From positions 16,372,478 to 16,436,477 of the forward strand of contig OZ022596.1 in NCBI GenBank assembly GCA_963669155.1: a stretch of DNA of 64,000 nucleotides, given 5' to 3'. Position numbers and translations under genes: made by a program. Under the pieces are notes generated by a model, which made no database searches, was not told the origin of the DNA, and saw nothing but the letters and a program-made list of their open reading frames with translations. The stretch comes from Arbacia lixula (lineage: Eukaryota > Echinodermata > Echinoidea > Arbacioida > Arbaciidae). Position 1 is the stretch's first letter. Each line of letters opens with the position of its first letter. Shown piece by piece: positions 11,600 to 24,087 of this stretch.

Positions 11600-11918
11600 A
11601 TAGCTCTCTTGTTGATTGCAATCAAGATGTCGATAGCTTAAGTCAAGCTCTATGGAGGGGGGGGGGGGGGAGGGAGCATAAATGACAAATTTCAGGCTGC
11701 CACCTATGCTCTATTGATGTCACTGTCCAACAACCCAAAACCATTAGATAGAAGGTCAGCATAATTATCCATTACCCCACATAATTATCAAAAATGGACA
11801 CAAACGGAAATACAATCAGAAGGTCCGGTAGATGCATGTATGTTGCATACTTAGAATGAGGGTGTCCAGCATAAGATATCTACCTGATACAGTTAGATAT
11901 TACAATGTGATTTTACAG

Positions 11919-11968
11919 ATGTGCAGGAAGAGTCTTTGGATAATGACAGTGATGTAGATGACAATTAA
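11919..11968 (+). pseudogene. Terminal-exon-like segment, copy 1 of 3
   Basis: A strong acceptor (tgattttacag) precedes 50 bases that in one frame encode VQEESLDNDSDVDDN and then TAA, an acidic C-terminal tail. It recurs at 17491-17540 and 23196-23245 with only one or two substitutions, all leaving the frame open. No upstream coding exon was found within the array. It may be an orphan last exon duplicated with the unit. The parent gene is unknown. Confidence 0.35.
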
Positions 11969-12549
11969 AGTGTACTTGTAAGGGACATTGTTTTTACAAT
12001 AAGCAGCGATATTAGTCATGGGCAGGACCGTGATTGTCAAAAAATCTTGAAAGCATTCATCTGGAAAGCTTGAAATTCATATTTCTATGCACTTTCAGTG
12101 TGTCTTTTTTGGTGTTAAAGTGGGTGAAATGTATATATTTGATTGAGATATTGCCATGACAACATACAAGTACTTCACACTGATTTAAGAACACTGTGAC
12201 ATGTGATGACATTAAATGACTTGGATTTTTATTTTAGTCACCTAATATATGTAACTAAGCACTTTCCTAGAGTTTGACAGGGGAAAATTACAAATATGTC
12301 ATTTCATGAAATTCGATTAATTAATTGATTAGTTGTCATGACAATGGCTTCACATTCTGGTTCAAGACTTTTACTGGTCCGACATTGTCTAGCGGGTTAG
12401 TTTTGGGCACTCCCAATAAGAGTCCTCGCTATGTTTGATTACCCACATAGTTTAGAGCCAGTTGTCTTGACAACATGCTCTTATGACGTCACACTTCGGC
12501 CCACACTTCGGCCGTCTTCAAAAACAGATTTATTATCAAAGGCAAGACT

Positions 12550-12705
12550 CCAGTCTTCTTTTTTGTTTTGTTGTCTCCTATTTCCTTCCCCCCTCCCCTC
12601 GCCCTCCCCTCAGATCTCCCCCCTCTCTTTCTCTTTCTCTCTTTATTTCTTCCTCTATATAACTCCCTATCTATATCACTCTCGCTCCCTCCCCCCTCTA
12701 TCTCT

Positions 12706-12744
<39 letters not shown>

Positions 12745-12820
12745 TTTTCTCTCTTCATTTCTCCCTCTATATATTTCCCTATCAATATCACTCTCTCTAT
12801 ATCTCCCGCTCTTTCTCTCT

Positions 12821-12911
<91 letters not shown>

Positions 12912-12960
12912 TTTCTCTCTCTCTATCACTCACTCACTCACTCACTCATTCTCTATCCTC
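12550..12960. repeat. (CT)n microsatellite region in block B1
   Basis: Long CT/TCTC tracts are interspersed with C-runs, and CACT repeats occur at 12929-12948. Ser/Leu-rich open frames on + and Arg/Glu-rich ones on - are low-complexity products of this tract. Confidence 0.9.
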
Positions 12961-13639
12961 TTGCATGTACGTCACCCTTTCATGCTCTATCTCTCTCTAG
13001 CTATGCAGGTACTGTAGTATGTGCGTGCATTCTGGCTACGTATGGTACGTGTCGCGTCGAGTACCGTGAGTGTGCGCACAGGGATGTATTAGGAAGGAGA
13101 AACAACTCGAGCATAATATATTTAAACATTTGTATGGATACTAAAGCGTGCTAATGAATGTCAAAATCATTCCACGATCACTACAATGCTTTGATGTCCC
13201 ATGCGCGGCACCGAAATTTAGCTGCTGTCAACTTGGAAAACAATATCTTTAATTCACTGTTTTGTCTGTGGAAGCTATGTTTATTATCACATTTTTGTGC
13301 AATTTTCAAGAAAGTTACCGGAAACACCACTAAATATCCTGCATTCGGTTTTCTTCTAAGTAATTGTTGAATGATGCACAAACGGAGATATAAGATAATT
13401 TTCTTACTTACACAATTACCAAATTGAACAAGCGAAATACGACTCTATATTTCTTTTGTTCCATTTGAGAAACCGTTGTTACGCAATCCTGTTCGTTATT
13501 ATTAAAACAACTGAAAAGCACATGCTGAGAAGACATTTTTTCGGCGGTGCCACGCATGGGTTCAAAGACAGAACGTTGTTTCATATGCTTCCATAACACG
13601 TCCCTGTTGCGCGCGTCCACCGTGCGTTGGTGGTGCGCT

Positions 13640-13986
13640 GTTTCTACTCAAGTTATACGCGTCCGTCCGGATGAGAGAAATAGCACAGTTGAGATCTTGC
13701 ACACGCGCGCCCCGAGCTGGGTCGACACATAACCACAAAATATACCATGTAGCTCTCACTGTTACGTTTCGACGCGACATGACATCGACACGCCATGCAC
13801 ATTTGACTTGATTGAGAGATCGCGAGCAGGTGCTGTGACTACATGACTTGTTAACTTGGCATAGAACAGCGGATTTAATTTGTCTCTCTGCCACTATTAT
13901 TCATACGTCCTACACGAGGTTATAACTGACTTGAACATTTACTGTCTGCATTCAACAAGGCACAGTGAGAACATACATCGCAATCA
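13640..13986 (+). promoter_or_regulatory. Orphan promoter and first-exon cassette, copy B1
   Basis: The segment ends in 'catcgcaatca|gtaagtaaaatcg', a consensus splice donor at 13987. The - strand upstream of the B-box gene (46629 upward) is clearly homologous: it shares 'ttgacttga', 'gatt.atttgtct', 'cctac..g.gttata', 'caacaaggca..gtg' and 'aacataca.cgcaatc', in the same order. That places a shared promoter and 5' non-coding exon here. No B-box coding exon follows in the unit. A CRE-like 'atgacgtcac' lies farther upstream at 12482-12491. Confidence 0.5.
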
Positions 13987-14559
13987 GTAAGTAAAATCGA
14001 GAAAAAAAGTTGACGTCAAAGATATGGATCTCAGATCTCTAGATATAAACCAAACTAATTAACGTAATAAAATAGTTAAATCTGAAGTAAATTCTCAGTT
14101 AGACGTAGACTAAGACAAAAAAAAAGTATTTTGCTGTCCTCTGGACATTTGAAGGCTTAATATAAATAGTGTACTCAATGCATGTAACGAAAACATTATT
14201 CCGATCAAACAATGTCCCGAATAATACGGTTAGTCTCTCTCTAAATTTGATCTAGGCTAGACTAGTACTAGTGTGAAGAGGTTGTCATATTTGACCAGAT
14301 AACGTGGAAATGTCTACGTGTTCTTATATTCATCCCTTTAATCGCGTCGCTCTCGCATATCAAACACAAGTGCACGCACCGCGAAAGGAAACCCCCAGCT
14401 GGGTATTTCGCAATACCAACGGTGGGAAGTCCCGCCTTACTTTCGCATAGTCTAGTATTTCAGGCCCCTGCAGAAACTTAGAGAGGGAAAGATGCACTAG
14501 TACATCGTTCAACAAAGAACTTGTTGGAAGTAGTATAGCTGATAGCGTAGACAACGTGC

Positions 14560-15065
14560 TCGTATACCAAATATTTTTGATAACCTCTCCCACCCCCCCA
14601 CCCCCGCGTATCCACATCTTGAGTCCCCCTCCGGCCCCCATGCACCGCCCCCCCCCCCCGATTATCCGCCTCCCCCACGTTCTCTCAAACCAAATATTCT
14701 TGATAACAAGTGCCCCACCCCCAGCCCCCCCCCCCTTTTCTTTTTGGGGGGGGGGGGGAGGGGGCTAGGTGGGGAGGGGTACTCAAGACTATTTGGTATA
14801 CTGGGACTGGCTGTGGGGGGGGGGGGGGAGGGGCGGAGGGGTTCTCAAGAATATTTCGTATAAGGGGACGTGGGTATAGGCGGGTGGGGAGGGGTATTCA
14901 AAACCATTTGGTATACTGGGACTGGCTGTGGAAGGGAGGGAGGGGGGTTCTCAAGAAAATTTGGTATAATAGGACGTTGGGGGCGGGAAAAAGGAGGGGC
15001 ACTCAGGAATGTAGAGTGGGGGAGAGGGGTTCTCAAGAGTATTTTGGTACGGGGGGGGGGGGGGT
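14560..15065. repeat. G/C-homopolymer repeat stretch in block C1
   Basis: Repeated phrases such as 'tttggtatactgggactggctgtgg' alternate with long G or C runs. 'ggttctcaagaa.att' occurs several times on + and its complement occurs on the left side, so the stretch is partly foldback. The same layout is present at 20940-21445. Pro- and Gly-rich frames are artefacts. Confidence 0.7.
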
Positions 15066-15369
15066 AGGAGCAAGTCTCATTTACATCTAGACTAAGACCG
15101 AAACATCAGTTTATGCTGTCCTCTGAACAGGTGAAGGCTTAAATACTGTAGTGTATGTAACCATGGTAACGAAAACATTATTACGATCAAACAATGTCCC
15201 GAATAAGACCGTTAGCCTTTTTCTAGATTTGATCTACACTAGTACTAGTACTTGTGTAAAGAAGTTGTCATACCGACAACGTTAGCTAAACAGAGATATT
15301 TCGTGGAAATGTCAATGTTCACAAGATATGCTATCGATAATCCATAATATGTAATCAAGCCAAACAAAG

Positions 15370-15786
15370 ACTATATGAAAAGGTCTTCTCAATATATTGG
15401 TTCAAAAATCTGGAACAATCTCCCACTTTGCATTAGAAATACCAAATCAATTTATTCTTTTAAAAAGCAATGTAAAACATTATCACTTACTGATCGCATC
15501 TAAGTCTCCATTCTGAGCAAGGATTTTTTGTTGTTTTTGTTTTTGTTTGATTTTACATTTTTTTTATGAAAGTAGTTGATAGATATCTCTGACATTGTTT
15601 TATGAACTAGTTCATGTATGCATTCGTTTTCGTTTGTATTTATTTCATATTTTGTTGTTGTGTTAAAGATGTGAATTGTATTGTTTTTTTATTGTATGCA
15701 GGGCCCCTTGGGAGATCAGTTCTTTAACTGAAAGGGCTACCCTGTCGAAATAAAACGTTAATAAATAATAAATAAATAAATAAATG
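15370..15786 (+). mobile_element. LINE 3' end with (AATA)n tail, copy C1
   Basis: A frame ending at TAA 15501-15503 encodes GSKIWNNLPLCIRNTKSIYS and then a Lys-rich end. This is the G-K-x-W-N-x-L-P...IR...SFK signature at the C terminus of many CR1/L2/Crack-type non-LTR reverse transcriptases. A 3' UTR with 'gggccccttgggagatcag' and a tail of AATAAATAAATAAATA (15763-15784) follow. It is 5'-truncated. A second copy lies at 21760-22178. Confidence 0.7.
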
Positions 15787-16005
15787 TTCATCCCTTATCG
15801 CATCGCTCTCGCATATCACGTACATTGTATTTACGAACGCAAGTACAAATGCACGCATGCGAAGGGAAATCCCATCTGGGTATTTCGCAATACCAGCGGT
15901 GGGAAGTCCCTCTTTTAATACATTCGCGTTGTCTAGTATTTCAGACCCCTGCAGGAATTTAGAGAGAAAAAAAGTACTACACCTGTATAGGCCATGGGCC
16001 ACAAT
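15787..16005. repeat. ~200-base dispersed repeat, one of five copies
   Basis: 'gttcatcccttatcgcgtcgctctcgcatatcacgtacattg' (partly quoted from its two halves) through 'ctagtatttcagacccctgca' recurs at 7797-7960, 14330-14490, 15787-15960, 20687-20860 and 22178-22345. Three of the five directly follow an (AATA)n LINE tail, at 15786, 20682 and 22178. It may be a SINE-like passenger or part of the LINE's 3' flank. Confidence 0.6.
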
Positions 16006-16370
16006 TTCAAACATTTTTTTTTATGTTAGGCAGGACCCTCAGCTGTCAGAATCTGCCTGTTTGCCATTGCACTGGTTGTGGGTGTGGCCACTATGGCCGT
16101 TACCATGGCAACATGTCAATGAAATTTGGGAATTTGAAGAAACTACGAAATTGCCATATATTTCTTAAATGATAACATGAAAAGACAAAATTTGTATGTA
16201 AGTATACATCTCAAGAGTTGCCCATTTAAATCTGATAGATAAGGGATGTTCAGAAAATATCATACCATGAAAACAAAATATAAGTGCAATATAATACAAT
16301 ATATAGAGATACATACCCGAAGCTTCAAAATTAAATGCAATAAAATGTTCAAGTTATCCTAATCAATTAA

Positions 16371-17057
16371 AGGTCCACTGACATCAAAATATATGTCGAC
16401 TTCTGCTGGTGTATAATAGTATGTATATTACAAAATCACTAAGTGTGGAATGAAAATCTATTTCATATATTTTTAAATAATGTTTCTACATTTTCCCTCA
16501 GTACAGCTAAGCCCCGCCTCCAAAAATTTCCTCCAGCTCAAGATTCCCACGGTGACATCATCAAATGTAGAAATAAACTGAACAATAGACAAAGTTATGC
16601 ACATAACTTTTCATTGCAATGCATACCTGCAATTGCTTATAATAGCATCACATGTTGATATATAATGCAAACTCCTTCCTTCTTCCTAGGCACATTTTGC
16701 AAATTTGTGACATAGCAAACAATTATTCCCATGTGAAAGGTTGTTAGATGGTATTGTGTAAAGACATGTAATGCTCTTGTCATGCTTGAGAGCAGGTGGA
16801 GTTATTCATTGCAATAGCTAGTTAGGTGCATAAATTGTGTCTATTGTACTGCTCATTTCTACCTTTGATGATGTCACCGTGGGAATCTTGAGCTGGAGGA
16901 AATTTTTGGAGGCGGGGCTTAGCAGTACTGAGGAAAATGTAGAAAAATTATTTTAAAATAAATGAAATATATTTTCATTACACAGTAAGTGATTTTGTAA
17001 TATACATACTATTATACACCAGCAGAAGTCAACATATATTTTGATGTCAGGGGACCT
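16371..17057. mobile_element. 687-base foldback element with TTAA target duplications
   Basis: Termini AGGTCCACTGACATCAAAAT (16371) and its near-perfect inverse ending GATGTCAGGGGACCT (17057) bound a structure whose arms match for more than 200 bases; for example 'cctccaaaaatttcctccag' at about 16517 is inverted at about 16893-16912. TTAA lies on both sides (16367-16370 and 17058-17061). The other two array copies lack it. The TTAA specificity is that of piggyBac-type elements. No transposase is encoded, so it is a MITE/foldback derivative. A related fragment is at 38125-38345. Confidence 0.85.
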
Positions 17058-17490
17058 TTAAAGCCATGGCAGGTCAAGGATTGTTGCTACATCAACTCGT
17101 AATTTGGGGAAGTTTTATTTGAAAACTAGTTTACTGAATCCAACATATTGTTTCTCAAGTAACTAGGTATTGGACTGTTATAGCTATCTTGTTGATTGCA
17201 ATCAAGATGTCGATAGCTTAAGTCAAGCTCTATGGGGGAGGGGGAGCATAAATAACAAATTTCAGGCTGCCACCTATATGCTCTATTGATGTCACTGTCC
17301 AACAACCCAAACCCATTAGATAGAAGGTCAGCGTAATTATCCATTACACCACATAATTACCAAAAATGGACACAAACGGAATTACAGTCACAAGGTCTGG
17401 TAGATGCATGTTTGTTGCATACTCAGAATGAGGATGTCCAGCATAAGATATCTACCTGATACAGTTAGATATTACAATGTGATTTTACAG

Positions 17491-17540
17491 ATGTGCAGGG
17501 AGAGTCTTTGGATAATGACAGTGATGCAGATGACAATTAA
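17491..17540 (+). pseudogene. Terminal-exon-like segment, copy 2 of 3
   Basis: Same acceptor and acidic frame as 11919-11968. Two substitutions change E to G and V to A (VQGESLDNDSDADDN), and the stop is preserved. Confidence 0.35.
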
Positions 17541-18049
17541 AGTGTACTTGTAAGGTAAATTGTTTTTACAATAAGCAACAATATTTGTCATGACCAGGAC
17601 CATAATTGTCTAAAAATCTTGAAAGCATTCATCTGGAAAGCTTGAAATTCATATTTCTATGCACTTTCAGTGTGTATTTTGGTGTTAAAGTGGGTGAAAA
17701 GTATATATTTGATTGAGACATTGCCATGCCAACAACCAAGTACTTCACACTGATTTAAGAACACTGTGACATGTGATGACATTAAATGACTTGGATTTTT
17801 ATTTTAGTCACCTAATATATGTAACTATGCACTTTCCTAGAGTTTTGACAGGGGAAAATTACAAATATGTCATTTTATGAAATTCGATTAATTAATTGAT
17901 TAGTTGTCATGACAATGGCTTCACATTAACATCAACTATGGGTTTGAGAGGAAACATGCACATTATGATAGATTTTGATGGGCACCTCGTATGTGCTTTG
18001 CACGTCTACTTCATATTTTATATCATACTGTTGTCATGGCAACTATCCA

Positions 18050-18640
18050 ATTAGAAATGACCATACACACCTAAGAATACCATAATATTGATTTACATCA
18101 TTTAAAAACCCAAGCTGGAAACTGGGGGCAAGTTTTGTTCTCCCTATTTGTATAATATATTGAATATGTTCATTCAAATAACCTTTTCTGTAACTTTAAC
18201 ATAGCAATGACCATAATTTGACCGTGAACTTGAACTTAAATTACTAAGATTCTAATCAAAATCAACTGGGCTCCTTGCAAAATGTATACTTAGACAGTAA
18301 TAACTTGTTTTTATGTTACCATAATTATGTCAAATATATGGCACTTTCTTATATTCCTGTAATTTCAGTATTTGGGCACCATGGTGTTGTCATAGCAACA
18401 TTCGCTCTATGCATAACAGTTATCATTTAGAAATGACTAAGTCTTGATTGCTGCTATTCTGGCATCTAAATACTCATGAAACTATAAACTAGGATTAGGG
18501 ATTTTGCTCTGTGTTTACATATATCAGAATTGTTTTCTAAAACAAAGTGCCTTTTTTGTATATTGTTTTCATGACAACAACTATTTGCAGGTATGATCAT
18601 AACTTTACATGACTTAGATTCCGATCAAAATCAAAACCGT
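18050..18640 (-). repeat. Inverted copies of the ~365-bp satellite
   Basis: Phrases such as 'gggcaccatggtgttgtcatagcaac' (about 18375-18400) are the reverse complement of the satellite at 8130-9640. The segment lies in array unit 2 only, and A1 lacks this stretch. Confidence 0.6.
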
Positions 18641-18889
18641 TTTTATAACGTACAATAAAACGTTTCAAAACGTTCTGGCTTCTGGTTCAAGACTTTCACT
18701 GGTCCGACATTGTCTAGCGGGGTAGTTTTGGGCACTCCCAATAAGAGTCCTCGCTATGTTTGATTACCCACATAGTTTAGAGCCAGTTGTCTTGACAACA
18801 TGCTCTTATGACGTCACACTTCGGCCCACACTTCGGCCGTCTTCAAAAACAGATTTATTATCAAAGGCAAGACTCCAGTCTTCTTTTTT

Positions 18890-19335
<446 letters not shown>

Positions 19336-19999
19336 TGTACGTCACCCTTTCATGCTCTATCTCTCTCTAGGTATGCAGGTACTGTAGTGTGTGCGTGCAT
19401 TCTGTCTGCGTATGGTACGTGTCGCGTCGAGTACCGTGAGTGTGCGCATAGGGATGTATTAGGAAAGAGAAACAACTCGAGCATAATATATTGAAACATT
19501 TGTATGGATACTAAAGCGTGCTAATGAATGTCAAAAGCATTCCACGAACACTACAATGCTTTGATGTCCCATGCGCGGCACCGACATTTAGCTGCTGTCA
19601 ACTTGGACAACAATATCTTTAATTCACTGTTTTGTCTCTGGAAGATATGTTTCTTATCACATTTTTGTGCACTTTTCAAGAAAGTTACCGGAAACACCAC
19701 TAAATATCCTGCATTCGATTTTTATTGAATGATGCACAAACGGAGATATAAGATAATTTTCTTACTTACACAATTACCAAATTGAACAAGCGAAATAAGA
19801 CTCTACATTTCTTTTGTTCCATTTGAGAAACCGTTCTTACGCAATCATGTTCGTTATTATCAAAACACCTGAAAAGCACATGCTGAGAAGACATTTTTTT
19901 TCGTCGGTGCCACGCACGGGTTCAAAGAAAGAAAGTTGTTTCATATCCTTCCATAACACGTCCCTGGTGCGCGCGTCCACCGTGCGTTGGTGGTGCGTT

Positions 20000-20348
20000 G
20001 TTTCTACTCAAGTTATACGCGTCCGTCCGGATGAGAGAGCAATAGCACAGTTGAGATCTTGCACACGCGCGCCCCGAGCTGGGTCGACACATAACCACAA
20101 CATATACCATGTCGCTCTCACTGTTACGTTTCGACGCGACATGACATCGCCACGCCATGCACATTTGACTTGATTGGGAGATCGCGAGCAGGTGCTGTGA
20201 CTACATGACTTGTTAACTTGGCAAAGAACAGCAGATTTAATTTGTCTCTCTGCCACTTTTATTCGTACGTCCTACACGAGGTTATAACTGACTTGAACAC
20301 TTACTGTCTGCATTCAACAAGGCACAGTGAGAACATACATCGCAATCA
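20000..20348 (+). promoter_or_regulatory. Orphan promoter and first-exon cassette, copy B2
   Basis: Near-identical to 13640-13986, including the donor 'caatca|gtaagt' (donor GT at 20349). See the B1 entry for homology with the upstream region of the B-box gene. No coding exon of that gene follows in the unit. Confidence 0.5.
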
Positions 20349-20939
20349 GTAAGTAAAATCGAGAAAAAAGTTGACGTCAAAGATATGGATCTCAGATCTC
20401 TAGATATAAACCAAACTAATTAACGTAATAACATAGTTAAATCTGAAGTAAAGTCTCAGTTAGACCTAGACTAAGACAAAAAAAAAAGTATTTTGCTGTC
20501 CTCTGGACATTTGAAGGCTTAATTAGTGTACTCAATGCATGTAACGAAAACATTATTCCGATCAAATAATGTCCCGAATAAGACGGTTAGTCTATTTCTA
20601 AATTTGATCTAGGCTAGACTAGTACTAGTGTAAAGAGGTTGTCATAAAATAAAACGTTTATAAATAATAAATAAATAAATAAATGTTCATCCCTTATCGC
20701 GTCGCTCTCGCATATCACGTACATTGTATTTACGAACGCAAGTACAAATGCACGCACGCGAAGGGGAATCCCATCTGGGTATTTCGCAATACCAGCGGTG
20801 GGAAGTCCCGCTTTACATTCGCGTTGTCTAGTATTTCAGACCCCTGCAGACTCTTAGAGAGGGAAAAATGCACTAGTACATCGTTCAACAAAGAACTTGT
20901 TGGAAGCTCGAATACCAAGTAGTATAGCTGATAGCGTAG

Positions 20940-21445
20940 ACAACGTGCTCGTATACCAAATACTTTTGATAACCTCTCCCCCCCCCCCGCGTATCCACAT
21001 CTTGAGTCCCCCTCCAGCCCCCATGCACCCCCCCCCCCCTCCGATCACCCGCCTCTCCCACGTTCTCTCAAACCAAATATTCTTGAGAAAAAGTGCCCCA
21101 CCCCCAGTCCCCCCCCCCTTTTTTTGGGGGGGGGGGGGGGAGGGGGCTATAGGTGGGGAGGGGTACTCAAGACTATTTGGTATACTGGGACTGGCTGTGG
21201 GGGGGAGGGGGGGGGGTTCTCAAGAAAATTTCATATAAGGGGACGTGGGTATGGGCGGGTGGGGAGGGGTATTCAAAACCATTTGGTATACTGGGACTGG
21301 CTGTGGAAGGGAGGGAGGGGGGTTCTCAAGAAAATTTGGTATAATAGGACGTTGGGGGCGGGGGAAAGGAGGGGCACTCAGGAATGTAGAGTGGGGCAGA
21401 GGGGATCTCAAGAATATTTTGGGACGGTGGGGGGGGGGGGGGGGA
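20940..21445. repeat. G/C-homopolymer repeat stretch in block C2
   Basis: Counterpart of 14560-15065, with different homopolymer lengths and the same 'tttggtatactggg' and 'ggttctcaagaa' phrases. Confidence 0.7.
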
Positions 21446-21759
21446 AGGAGCCAGTGTCAGTTACATCTAGACTAAGATCGAAAAATCATTTTATGCTGTC
21501 CTCTGAACAGGTGAAGGCTTAACATAAATACTGTAATGTATGTAACCATGGTAACGAAAACATTATTACGATCAAACAATGTCCCGAATAAGACCGTTAG
21601 CCTTTTTCTAGATTTGATCTACACTAGTACTAGTACTTGTGTAAAGAGGTTGTCATACCAACAACGTTAGCTAAACAGAGATATTTCGTGGAAATGTCAA
21701 TGTTCACAAGATATGCTATTGATAATCCATAATATGTAATCAAGCCAACAAAGACTATA

Positions 21760-22178
21760 TGAATAGGTCTTCTCAATATATTGGTTCAAAAATCTGGAAC
21801 AATCTCCCACTTTGCATTAGAAATACCAAATCAATTTATTCTTTTAAAAAGCAATGTAAAATATCATCACTTACTGATCGCATCTAAGTCTCCATTCTGA
21901 GCAAGGATTTTTTGTTGTTTTGTTTTTGTTTTTGTTTGTTTTTATATTTCTTTATGAAAGTAGTTGATAGATATCTCTGACATTGTTTCATGAACTAGTT
22001 CATGTATGCATTCGTTTTCGTTTACATTTATTTCATATGTTGTTGTTGTGTTAAAGATGTGAATTGTATTGTTTTTTTTTTTATTGTATGCAGGGCCCCT
22101 TGGGAGATCAGTTCTTTAACTGAAAGGGCTACCCTGTTGAAATAAAACGTTAATAAATAATAAATAAATAAATAAATG
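21760..22178 (+). mobile_element. LINE 3' end with (AATA)n tail, copy C2
   Basis: Same C-terminal frame as 15370-15786 (SKIWNNLPLCIRNTKSIYSF...), same 3' UTR and AATA tail. It was duplicated with the array unit rather than inserted independently. Confidence 0.7.
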
Positions 22179-22634
22179 TTCTTCCCTTATCGCGTCGCTC
22201 TCGCATATCACGTACATTGTATTTACGAACGCAAGTACAAATGCACGCACGCGAAGGGGAATCCCATCAGGGTATTTTGCAATACCAGCGGTGGGAAGTC
22301 CCGCTTTACATTCGCGTTGTCTAGTATTTCAGACCCTGCACGAATTTAGAGAGAAAAAAGTTCTACAGCTGTATAGGCCATGGGCCACAATTTCAAACAT
22401 TTTTTTCTTCTTTTTTTTTATGTTAGGCAGGACCCTCAGTTGTCAGAATCTGCCTGTTTGCCATTGCACTGGTTGTGGGTGTGGCCACTATGGCCGTTAC
22501 CATGGTAACATGTCAATGAAATTTGGGAATTTGAAGAAACTACGAAATTGCCATATATTTCTTAAATGATAACATGAAAAGACAAAATTTGTATGTAAGT
22601 ATACATCTCAAGAGTTGCCCATTTAAATCTGATA

Positions 22635-23821
22635 GATAAGGGAAGTTCAGAAAATGTCATACTATGAAAACAAAATATAAGTACAATATAATACAACATA
22701 TAGAGATACATACCCGAAGCTTCAAAATTAAATGCAATAAAATGTTCAAGTTATCCTAATCAATCAAAGCCATGGTCAGGTCAAGGATTGTTGCTACACC
22801 AACTCGTTATTTGGGGAAGTTTTATTTGAAAACTAGTTTACTGAAACCAACATATTGTTTCTCAAGTAACTAGGTATTGGACTGTTATAGCTATCTTGTT
22901 CATTGCAATCAAGATGTCGATAGCTTAAGTCAAGCTCTATGGGGGAGAGGGAGCATAAATGACAAATTTCAGGCTGCCACCTATGCTCTATTGATGTCAC
23001 TGTCCAACAACCCAAAACCAATAGATAGAAGGTCAGCATAATTATCCATTACACCACATAATTACCACAAATGGACACAAACGGAAATACAGTAAAAAGG
23101 TCTGGTAGATGCATGTATGTTGCATACTTAGAATGAGGGTGTCCTGCATAAGATATCTACCTGATACAAATAGATATTACAATGTGATTTTACAGATGTG
23201 CAGGAAGAGTCTTTGGATAATGACAGTGATGTAGATGACAATTAAAGTGTACTTGTAAGGTACATTGTTTTTACAATTAGCAACGATATTTGTCATGACC
23301 AGGACCGTGATTGTCAAAAAATCTTGAAAGCATTCATCTGGAAAGCTTGAAATTCATATTTGTATGCACTTTCAGTGTGTCTTCTGGTGTTAAAGTTGGT
23401 GAAATGTATATATTTGATTGAGACATTGCCATGCCAACAACCTAGTACTTCACACTAATTTAAGAACACTGTGACATGTGATGACATTAAATGACTAGGA
23501 TGTTTATCTTAGTCACCTAATATATGTAACTAAGCACTTTCTTAGAGTTTTGACAGGGTAAAATTACAAATATGTCATTTCATGAAATTCGAGTAATTAA
23601 TTGATTAGTTGTCATGACAATGGCTTCACACTAACATCAACTATGGGTTTGAGAGGAAACATGCACATTATGATATCTTATGGTTAATTAGAAAGAAAAC
23701 AAGGGATAAAATAGTGAACCGGGAAAGAGAAATGAATTTGATGTGTACCTTTTATGTGCTTTGCACGTCTACTTCATATTTTATATCATGCTGTTGTCAT
23801 GGCAACTATCAAATTAGAAAT
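22635..23821. repeat. Tandem-array unit 3, block A3, cut by gap
   Basis: Block A3 lacks both single-copy insertions seen in A1 and A2 and shows the uninterrupted sequence at each site. A short segment near 23673-23735 ('atcttatggttaattag...') replaces the equivalent bases of A2. Confidence 0.8.
23196..23245 (+). pseudogene. Terminal-exon-like segment, copy 3 of 3
   Basis: Same acceptor, same acidic peptide as copy 1 (VQEESLDNDSDVDDN) and same TAA. Confidence 0.35.
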
Positions 23822-24021
23822 NNNNNNNNNNNNNNNNNNNNNNNNNNNNNNNNNNNNNNNNNNNNNNNNNNNNNNNNNNNNNNNNNNNNNNNNNNNNNNN
23901 NNNNNNNNNNNNNNNNNNNNNNNNNNNNNNNNNNNNNNNNNNNNNNNNNNNNNNNNNNNNNNNNNNNNNNNNNNNNNNNNNNNNNNNNNNNNNNNNNNNN
24001 NNNNNNNNNNNNNNNNNNNNN
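23822..24021. other. Assembly gap of 200 N
   Basis: Exactly 200 unknown bases. The left flank is array block A3. The right flank starts at a long C-run then A-run (24037-24087), unlike block A, so the true number of array units is unknown here. Confidence 0.99.
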
Positions 24022-24037
24022 TCTGGGGAGACACAAG

Positions 24038-24079
<42 letters not shown>

Positions 24080-24087
24080 AAAAAAAA

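Larger units (their letters stand above)
10892..16237. repeat. Tandem-array unit 1 (blocks A1-B1-C1)
   Basis: Block A (10892-12355) matches 16238-17935 and 22635-23635. Block B (12356-14330) matches 18670-20650. Block C (14330-16237) matches 20650-22634. Unit 1 spans 5346 bases and unit 2 spans 6397. Most of the difference is explained by a 461-base element only in A1, a 687-base element only in A2, and about 735 bases of A2 (17935-18668) absent from A1. The underlying unit is therefore about 4.9-5.0 kb. Confidence 0.85.

Noticed and set aside
12431..13017. Ser/Leu-rich proteins of 149-228 codons (here and at 18756-19494)
   Set aside because: They are translations of CT microsatellites and change frame and length between the two array copies.
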